From NCBI GenBank assembly GCA_947034885.2, contig OX344750.2, forward strand, positions 20,020,053 through 20,084,052: a stretch of DNA of 64,000 nucleotides, in the 5' to 3' direction. This DNA comes from Thuidium tamariscinum (taxonomy: Eukaryota > Streptophyta > Bryopsida > Hypnales > Thuidiaceae). The notes beneath the pieces are model-generated. The model did not search any database. It was given only the letters and a program-made list of their open reading frames with translations, and was not told the origin of the DNA. This document shows positions 55,792-64,000 of this stretch, in pieces. Both the position numbers and the translations under genes were made by a program. How positions within the stretch are numbered: position 1 is the first letter of the stretch; the number at the start of each line of letters is the position of its first letter.

Positions 55792-55923
55792 CACTAGTAG
55801 AAAATCTCCTCGGTTCTGTTGATTTGGTCGCGTTGATGATCAACAAATTTTTGTTAATCAACAGAAATCTATTGATCATCAACGCGACCAAATCAATAGA
55901 ACCAGGGAGATTTTCTACTAGTG
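55792..55923. mobile_element. CACTA-type MITE (132 bp), AAA target duplication
   Basis: Both ends read CACTAGTAGAAAATCTCC inward, and the arms (about 58 bp) mirror each other almost perfectly around a short centre. AAA flanks at 55789-55791 and 55924-55926. Non-coding. Confidence 0.85.
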
Positions 55924-56134
55924 AAAAATTGCACAGCTTGAAAATAATAATTTTATATATGATACGCTTGGATGGGATGAGAACTGAAGATATGAGGGTG
56001 TAGGTGACAAAGGGGAAGACGGACACAGAAGTACGAGAGGTCCGTAGTAATAATACAAGGAATGGGAATGATGAGCGTACGGTGGTGTCATCATCATTGA
56101 ATATGCATTTGTCTCGCTTGCTCGCTTGCTCTTT

Positions 56135-56220
56135 AGCATATCGTTGTTTGACACCAAAGCCATGTGAGAGAAGAATTAGCTTACACATACAAGGTGGGGG
56201 AGGAAGATTAGCTTGGCTTA
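56135..56220 (+). repeat. Direct repeat, copy 1 (second copy 56526-56610)
   Basis: An 86-bp segment with GACACCAAAGCCATGTGAGAG and GAGGAAGATTAGCTTGGCTTA recurs 391 bp downstream with a few changes. The MITE at 56258-56473 sits between the copies. Confidence 0.85.
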
Positions 56221-56257
56221 TAAGTAAGGTTAGTGAGTTAGGCTTAATAGAGAGAAT

Positions 56258-56473
56258 CACTAGTAGAAACCCCCATTTAATGTTTCAAGGCCTAATTTTT
56301 CTTGACGGATTTTGCTAGGCATCAAAAGTAACAACCCGTGTTTTTATATCAGCATTGATATTGTGTTGAACGTTTTTGTTGACATAAAAACACAGGTTGT
56401 TACTTTTGATGTCTAGCAAAATCCGTCAAGAAAAATTAGGCCTTGTCACATTAAATGGGGGTTTCTACTAGTG
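56258..56473. mobile_element. CACTA-type MITE (216 bp), AAT target duplication
   Basis: Ends CACTAGTAGAAACCCCCAT on both sides, with arms of about 95 bp nearly identical in inverse orientation. AAT flanks at 56255-56257 and 56474-56476. Shares the first ten terminal bases with the 55792 element but not the interior. Confidence 0.9.
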
Positions 56474-56610
56474 AATACAAACACAAAGCTTAGTGTGATC
56501 ATTGTGATTGCTTTCTGGAATGATTAGCGTATTGTTGTTCGACACCAAGCCATGTGAGAGGAGAATTAGCTTACACATGCAAGGTTGGGGAGGAAGATTA
56601 GCTTGGCTTA

Positions 56611-58023
56611 CATACCACCATATATTTGAGTAAGATAGGAGGAGGATTAGAGAGCTGTGAACAAAATTTGGGATGATTAATTGTTTTGGTCTTGCCCCAT
56701 AAACAAGTGTTTGCTAAATTTTTTGGAAAGTTTATTGGATTTGTAAGCCCTTTGCATTGAAACTCATAGGTAGGCCATGTGTTATGAAGTGTCACAATGG
56801 CAATATTAAATGTTATAATGGTTCTCTAAATTTCAAAATTCATCCAAATATTGGATAGAAAATATCAAATTAAGATAGGAGGTTCAAACTCTAATACAAC
56901 ATTTTGAACCAAATATGACTCAGAGGTACATTTTGCTTTCTTCAATTTACCAAAATGCACAAACTCTCTACATTCTAGGAGGTGGTTGTTTTTAGAGCCC
57001 TATGGCATTTCAACTTCAAAATTGCATAACTAATTCTACAAAGCTCTAAAAAATATGAAACAACTTGGGGTTGGATGTCATTTCCTCTTGTCTTTCAAAG
57101 AAAATTTATTGAAAAATATTTCAAGATGTTTTTCCTTGCCAAAATTCATCTTCAGCACTTAAATGATCGCTTTACAGACCTCCTACCTTAGCACATATCA
57201 TGTATCTATAAGTATGTTTTCATCCACAATTATATGGCAATTTCATCCAATTTTTTTTAATTTGAAGTTTTTTGGTAATTCCATCCAATTTTTTTTAATT
57301 TAAAGTTTTTTGGTGTTTTCATCCAAGATTTTACTATTTACATTCTAAGGGCTTAGTGTTAGGCACAGTAATTTGGTGCAAATTGCCGGAAAACAACAAC
57401 AAATAAACTGTTGAACATCAAGACTGGTGACTGGCCTCTTCAGTACCCCATAAGAATGACATCATGGATTGGAGTAGAACATAGAAAGGTATAAGGTGCA
57501 ATTCAAGTGCAATGATTCAAATTCATGCCAACAATTTAACCTGAATATCAATGGCCACGCATTGAATGGGGCTCTAAAAGCTCACTTTTTTAATGAGAGC
57601 TATTGAAGGAGTCTCATTTTCTCATGATGCCAGGAGCATTTTGGGTGCCACCAAGCTTTGGGACATTATGATATTTACTGTGATGAGCAGTCCCATTGTG
57701 AACCCTCAACCAAATTTGTTCCTATGTGCATGAATTCAACACTTTAGGTTGGGTAATTCTCATCTGGATTTAATTTTTAGGTAAAAATCCCAACTCACAA
57801 ACACTTATGAATATAATTGAGAGAGAAACCTTTCTAGTATGGAGCTTTAATTACTGAAATAAAAAAATGACCTAAGGCAGTACACCCCCAAAGGCAGGGA
57901 AATGAGAGAGGCACAGGCACCACAAAGGTGGGGTTGAGAGAGACTAAAAAGGAACATGTCATAGGCAGGGGTGAAATAAAAGGAACTGGAGAGGATTTAT
58001 AAATATGATTTGAGTTGCTTTAA
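56611..58023. other. AT-rich intergenic DNA, no gene seen
   Basis: No open frame of note. A short direct duplication, CATCCAATTTTTTTTAATTT, lies near 57247 and 57283. Confidence 0.6.
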
Positions 58024-59969
58024 CCGGTAACTGCCCGAAGGGCCATTTCTTGGCTTTTGGATGACTTCAGAAGGACGGAAAGCAGAAGGTTTCAACAGTG
58101 TTTTCTTCATCCATTTTGCTTTTAATGATTGAATTAGGAAGAGTATCCAAGTGAGTTTGTAGTCTAAGGGAGGAGGCTCAAAAAGCAACCATCTAAGAGC
58201 TGATGTGCCTTTTTCATGTATCTCGTGATATGGAAATATTTTCAATTTATTTTTCAGTCAAAGAAAAATAGATGAGGAATCTGACACAAGTCATTTCATA
58301 TTTTTTGAAGCATTATTGAATTAGTTATGAATTTTCAAACACAATTTGGTATAGGTCCCTATTTGTGATCATAGGCCCTTGGAAAACCCATCCGTGCAAA
58401 GTTTGAAAAAAAAAACAAGGCTTGTTCAAAAACTAGCATTGCAACATGTATAAAGGAATAAAAATGGTTTCTAAAAGCGTCCCTTTCTAAATCTGAAATA
58501 AATGCTTGAATTAATCATTATTTCAGATTTTTTAATACTTATAAGAAGGTAGTTGAATAATGAATTCTTATTTTGAATTTAGTTAGTAAACACCTACCCA
58601 CTTAGTTAGAAATGAACCCAGTGTGGCTCTTAAAGCATCCATTGAAGAAGTAAAAACAAATCTTGTCAAGGGCCATTGTAATCCACAATTCATTTTCCGA
58701 CATTCAAGTGTCCATTTCACATCCCCTACTAGAGAGTTGAAAATGCTTGCTCAGTTTTAGAGCCCTCTCCTATAATTAATGTTTGTTTTTATGTAGTTGA
58801 GAAGAAATCATAAGAAAAAATGGATGGCAAAATTTTCCATTTTAGTGTATTTTGAGAAATTGAGTAAATCTGAAATTTCTCCTTGAAAACGACATTTTTT
58901 GAATTTGAGCCCAACTATGGTAGCTCGCTTGAAAAGCAACCCTTTAAGGGCTCTTAGCCTTTTTGATGGGTTTCAGATGCTTGAAATTTTTTCACTTTTT
59001 TTTCTCTTGAAGAAGAATTGATCAGGAATCTAACCCAAGTGGTTTCATATTTTTCAGAGCATTTATGAATTATTTATGAACTTTCAAGGAATTCTGGGGT
59101 AGGTACCTATTCCTGACTTGTAGGGCGTACAAAAATCATGCACATGTGCTCTGAAAAACAATATGGCTTGACTTCAAATAAGCACCGTTGCATCCAAAAA
59201 GTAATACATGAAGTTCATAAATGCGATCTTATTAAAACTGAAATGAATCTTATAGTATTTTAACATTTGGAAGAAGTTAATTGGGCAATCAATTATCATT
59301 CAAAAAATTTAAGTAAACACACACTGTCTTTGAAATGGACCTCCTTGGCTCTAATTCCATCAATTGGCAAAGTATGAAACAACATGTGACAAGTTTTAAT
59401 TATGCACTAACAGTTATTGGCAATCCATTTTGGAACCACTGATTGTCCATTACATAACTCCCTACAGGACCATTTGAAGAAGAAGGTCTCTTTTCAAGCC
59501 ACCTACAATAATGAAATGGAGGTTCTCTAGTCTAGTTTCTTCTCCAATTGCAATTTTGGAAAAATTTGTCAAATTGAATATTTTATTGCACTTTGAACTT
59601 TGGCTACATTTTTTTATGTCCATTGCATTCTAATTTTAGAAGTACATGGGAATTTAGTTTCCACCATGCTGTCTGTCACTATAATGTTCACACATTGTAA
59701 AATTTTCAGATTCTTTTGAGAAAATTCTCTATTTGATATGATTTTTTCTTCAAATTTTCTTCAAATTTTTTTATAACAAAAAATTTTAGTCAAAAAAATA
59801 TACTCCAAGATAGATTTTTTGTGAAGTACAGTCGTACAGAAGACATGTAGCCTCATCTCTGAAAAATAAAAATAAAAATTTTCATACACATTTAGTTACC
59901 AATTGGCAACAAAATGAGTCAGAAACAATGACGCCTAAAATCTATGGTCATAGGCCTGGCATTTTAGGG
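58024..59969. mobile_element. TTAA-type element candidate containing a diverged tandem duplication
   Basis: The right end, read in reverse complement, is TTAA-CCCTAAAATGCCAGGCC (TTAA at 59970-59973). A possible left end is TTAA-CCGGTAACTGCCC at 58020. Large parts are homologous in inverse orientation to 62697-63424: 59500-59880 with about 62780-63130, and 58780-58930 with about 63140-63270. The inserted middle is a second, diverged copy of about 58150-58900 (for example GATCAGGAATCTAACCCAAGT versus GATGAGGAATCTGACACAAGT). Confidence 0.5.
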
Positions 59970-60874
59970 TTAAGAATATGTAAGTTGCCTTTGTCGTAAA
60001 ACCCCTATAAGGATACCAATTTTCAAAAAAATCTTTATAATCTATAAGGTCAGATTTTATGAACAATTTACAATTTCTCTTAACAACTACAAAAGCTATG
60101 ACTATGCATGACTTTTGTAGCAACAATTCACTATATATTTTACATGCAACAACATGTTTATTTTTATTTTATTATATTCTTATTAGCAATTCTTTCTCGA
60201 CATTCTCTAAGTTGTTGATAACTTCAACTTCTTTAGTTTAAATTGTACTCTAAGTTTTCTAAATTTGATCATTCATAACCAAGATATTGTACTTTACAAC
60301 AAAAGCTACTTTATCATCATATAACAACTTTGGCTTTGGGTAGACTACTTAAATGCGTTGTTATGCAGAGGTTCTAAAAGATAGTTGTATCATACATGAC
60401 ACTTTTCTTATCATTGTATTATTAAATTATGAAGCAGTTACTGCCTCTTTTTGCCCCGATTGTGTATAATGGCATTATACATTTTTACATTTGAAGAAGT
60501 ATTTATCCAAATGAATTTCACATCACATTGTCCATGTTGAAGAGGATGCTGAAAAGCACAATCAATATTTCAAAAATGAACTTGATTTATAAAAACCAAA
60601 ATAAAGTATACATGATTTTTGTTTTTTCATGCATTTGGACACACACACCCCAAAAAAAACCACCCCATGAGACTGCTGTGTATTGGAGATCCCTGGAGTC
60701 ATGTCTTGAGATTGGAAGTTTTCTTTGTTTGTGTGTGTTTGGGTAACTTAATGAATGCTGTACTACTTTCTTTGGGGTACTGTACTGGACAATGGATAGT
60801 ATGATTCCCAAGTTCAAACTTGGGAAGTAGAGAAGAGAAGCTTACAAGTTACAACCCATTTCTGACCACTTTAA

Positions 60875-61847
60875 CCCTAGACCGCCCAACGTCCAACCAG
60901 GCTTAAAAACTGCTTGCCTTTGCAAGTCTGAAGAGTCAAAATTAGAGTAAGTTATGAAGATCTTAACCGTACAATATTGTAGTGTGCATGTTGTAGATGG
61001 TGTGGAATAAATTTGGGGTCGTTTGACCGTTTAGATTGAAAGATTATAATGTTTTAGTGTTAAAAAAAGGTGCTGAAATTTTCTTAAAAACACATTTGGA
61101 GGTGAAATTTGATTTCTAAATCTACTCAAATGACAAAACTTTAAGCTACAAAGCAATTCAAAACTAAAAGATAAAAAATTTGGTGAGAAAAAACATCACA
61201 CAAATGAATCCCTGTGTCTGCAAAATGGATTTGAAATGTTAAAAAATAGTGAAAAAAGTAGCAAAAAATCACATCTATGACTGAAACTCCTTCTACTAAA
61301 ATGCTTCTCAGTCACTCAAAACCTCTTCAATTGACATGAAATTTTGAGCACAAGAACTAGACAAGTATGCGCAACTCCTCCAACAAGAATGTTTGAAAAA
61401 GAATCATGTATGGAGAAGTTATGAGTCACCAAAGTTCACTGAATTGCAAAAATGTCTGAATTTTAAACTTTGAATTGCTCCCAAGCATTCAAAACAACTT
61501 GGATTGCCATGAAAATATTACCACAATAACTAAACCTTAAGGGGAACAAAACCCAACAAATTTTACTGAAAACGAACATTTTATGAAAAAGATACAAGCC
61601 CTCAAAGTTGCAGTCATTACAGCGTAGTGTAATGACTCCAAATTGAACCTGTGAACTTTGAATGACTCTCACAAACTCAATACGTCTTGGATTGATCTGA
61701 AATTTTTACCATAACAACTAGACTAGCATGCACAACTTTCCCAACAATTTTTATTGAATTCAGAAATTGGATGCAAATGTTATAGCGCTTCAAAGTTGAT
61801 TGCCAGTATGTGTGAGGACACATTTCGTCCACTTGGGCGGTCTAGGG
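60875..61847 (+). mobile_element. TTAA-type non-autonomous DNA element, copy 2 (973 bp)
   Basis: 15-bp perfect terminal repeats, CCCTAGACCGCCCAA and its complement, each flanked directly by TTAA (60871-60874 and 61848-61851). Collinear with 39516-40486, including three internal units beginning near 61331, 61504 and 61692. TTAA duplication with CCC-starting ends is the hallmark of the piggyBac superfamily. No transposase frame is present, so family assignment is inference. Confidence 0.82.
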
Positions 61848-62297
61848 TTAAGGGATTCAGCGGAGTTCTTGGATACGTTTGGGTGGGGACAAAAAATCTC
61901 ATATGTGGAGAAATAGATTTGAAATAGATTTGAAATATTTTCATCCAAAAACAAAATTATTGTGAATTTTTTTCAAAAAGATTTTGTAAAACCTATTCTT
62001 CACATATAGGTATGTTTGATTCCAACCACAGGCTCGTCAAGAAATCCGAAGGAAATCAATGGTTCATAATGCATCATAATGGACTGGTTTTCCCCACCTC
62101 CTATGCGTAGAAATAGAACAACCTAGACCTTAAAAAGAGGGCAGAGTTGATCAAAAAGGAAACAACTACCTTACAAAAACAAAATTTCTTTAGTATTCTT
62201 TCTGCAGTAAAGGTTTCCTTTATTTGTGTCAATTTTTTTAACAATTTCCTAAATTAGTGGCCTTTCTTTCATTGGAAGAATTCCTATTAACCCTTAA

Positions 62298-62686
62298 CCC
62301 CTGAGCGCCCCAGAGATCAAAATCTGGCCTCTCCAATTTGAAAAACTTTCTTATTTGACTATTATAATCTTTTGAGTGGTATAGTCAAAGGACATATCCT
62401 TTTTCCCAAACCACCAAGTCTCTCTTGACTACCAATCTGTATAGTTGGTTTACGTGAATTTCTTTTTAGAAGAAAGTTTGAGTGGAATGAGTTTGGAAAG
62501 GTTTGGATTTCAATGAATTCGCTTTGTGCACTCAAAGGTTAAACAATGTGGGGCCACCCAATGCAAGAAACCATCTTTTCTGAAACCATGGGAATAATTG
62601 GTATTAGAAAATCCAAAAGTGTGCATTTGAAGTCAAAGAACTGTATCCTTCATCAACCATAAACCGGCTCCAGCGTTGTTTAGGGA
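62298..62686. mobile_element. TTAA-type element candidate (389 bp)
   Basis: Left end CCCCTGAGCGCCCCAGAG after TTAA (62294-62297). The right end in reverse complement is TCCCTAAACAACGCTGGAG, followed by TTAA (62687-62690). The ends are only partly complementary. Non-coding. Confidence 0.45.
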
Positions 62687-62696
62687 TTAAGCTTAA

Positions 62697-63424
62697 CCAT
62701 TAAAGGACAGACCTATTACCACTGGTTTGAAGCCTCCCTGCTCGTCACTTAGTTTATTACCGTTTTGGAAGCAGATATGTTTGAAATTTTTTTATTTTAT
62801 TTTTCAGAGATGAAAGTACATGTCTTCTATACTCCACAAAAAATTTATATTATTTTTGAGAAAAAGTGTTTTTTATGTGAATTTTTGAAGAAAAAATGAA
62901 GAAAAAATCATATCAAATAGAAAATTATCTCAAAAACTCTAAAAATTTCACCATGTGTGCACATTATAGTGACTAACATCATGATGGAAACTTGATTTTC
63001 ATGTGCTTCTATAAATAGGATGCAATGGACATTAAAATTGCAGCCAAAGTTCAAAATGCTATGAAATATTCAATTTTAAGAATTTTTCCAAAATTTCAAT
63101 TGGAGTAGAAACTAGAGAGTAGGACCTTCATTTCATTAGTTGGGCTCAAACTCAAAAAACGTCATTTTCAAGGAGGAATTTCAGATTCAACCAATTTCTC
63201 AAAATACACTAAAATGGCAAATTTTGCCATCTGTTTTCTCTAATTACTTCTCAACTATATGAAAACAAATAGTAGTTAGACTAAAAACTCAATTGGAGAC
63301 TCTTTACAACTCAATTTGAAAGGTCAATAGAAAAAAAGTGAATGAAAAAACTTCTGTTCTGCTCTTCTTCTGCTCCTCCACAGTCATCCAAACGCCAAAA
63401 AATGGCGCCTCAGGCACTAAGGGG
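62697..63424. mobile_element. TTAA-type element candidate (728 bp)
   Basis: Starts CCATTAAAGGACAGACC after TTAA (62693-62696) and ends, in reverse complement, CCCCTTAGTGCCTGAGG before TTAA (63425-63428). The first 30 bases resemble the inverse right end of 58024-59969 (CAG-CCTAT-ACCA), and the interior is homologous to that element in inverse orientation. Confidence 0.55.
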
Positions 63425-63428
63425 TTAA

Positions 63429-64000
63429 CTTACTCATTTGAATGAACTTCTGGAAACATCCAGGGGCCATTCCTGCCTCACAGACCAGACGTTCTCTTCC
63501 ATGTCCCCGGCCATAATCAGCCCCCTAATCGACGGCGGAAGAGATGATCTCCGAGCTCAGTCACTTGCTCACTCAGGTAAGGTTGAGTGTAAGTTAATTG
63601 AGAAGAAATGAAGTGCATCATTCTTGTTTTTCTTTACACAAATGAATTTTTTTCTTCTTCATTTTTTTTTGCAAGGGCGAGGTGAGGGAGCTGAACACAA
63701 ATCCAGCCTTTCCTCCTGAGCTGATGATGCATTTCAAAATGAAATGGTGGAGCGCTTGCATCATGGGAGCGCAAGGGGCAATGATTATTTGAATCAAGTA
63801 ATCATCGGGAAGATCATCCCCTCAGTAACTGCCGCCGTGGCCTCGCTCACTCGCTTGCTGTAAGTTAGTGCGGAAGCTGCTGCTTGGCATTGGTTCATCA
63901 CTCACTCATTCACTCATCACCCACCTTACTCATGCCAAACCTCCCACACCATGCCCAAACATATGCTCCCCCATCATCATCTACTACCGTCCGCATGCAT
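63429..64000. other. GC-richer segment at the right edge, no supported gene
   Basis: Composition rises to gene-like levels with CTCACTCACTC-type repeats. A short frame from ATG 63500 ending in a TCAG|GTAAGG donor at 63576 could be a first exon, but the frame after the only nearby acceptor closes quickly and resembles nothing I know. The segment at 55590-55790 and 55930-56230 has similar composition and motifs. Confidence 0.35.

Noticed and set aside
63500..63576. Possible first exon at the right edge
   Set aside because: The frame closes soon after the only nearby acceptor, and the product resembles nothing I recognise.
1..64000. tRNA, rRNA and CRISPR features
   Set aside because: No cloverleaf, rRNA-like stretch or spaced identical repeat array was seen on reading either strand; a dedicated scan was not possible here.

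Overview
This window looks like nuclear DNA of a land plant, most likely a bryophyte (a moss is my first guess). I infer this from intron-rich genes of about 45-52% GC set in very AT-rich, repeat-laden spacers, plant-type eIF4E and aldehyde oxidase genes, a plant chromovirus, PIF/Harbinger and CACTA-type elements, and an AAACCCT telomere-like run. The species cannot be read from the sequence, and there is nothing bacterial, organellar or CRISPR-like in it.

Layout. 1-3796: the 3' two-thirds of a decayed Ty3/gypsy chromovirus with its 3' LTR. 3797-8100: AT-rich spacer with a long inverted repeat and a CACTA-MITE relic. 8363-14241: a compact gene cluster. Two eIF4E paralogues (8363-10210 plus, 11257-13120 minus) stand tail to tail and have identical internal exon lengths. 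The second shares a 482-bp head-to-head spacer with a gene for a short Spp2/MOS2-type G-patch splicing factor (13603-14241). 14242-20096: spacer with several small repeat families. 20097-30083: a PIF/Harbinger transposon with a Myb/SANT-like ORF1 (split by a 5.1-kb intron full of repeat DNA) and a convergent DDE transposase, both broken only by single-base stop codons.

31123-38552: a complete 13-exon aldehyde oxidase gene (1386 codons) with the 2Fe-2S, FAD and molybdenum-cofactor domains. 42212-46730: a 5-exon gene for a 1096-residue coiled-coil protein of unknown function that contains seven 25-residue tandem repeats. 46731-64000: no gene that I can support. This stretch is AT-rich and contains many degenerate elements, among them several bounded by TTAA-CCCY...RGGG-TTAA, which look like non-autonomous piggyBac-type elements, and two near-perfect CACTA-type hairpin MITEs with 3-bp target duplications.

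How the genes work together: the host genes are housekeeping (cap binding in translation initiation, spliceosome activation), metabolic (molybdo-flavoenzyme aldehyde oxidation) and structural (coiled coil). I see no shared pathway linking them. All exon models come from reading frame, splice-site and family comparison by eye; no search or alignment program was run.
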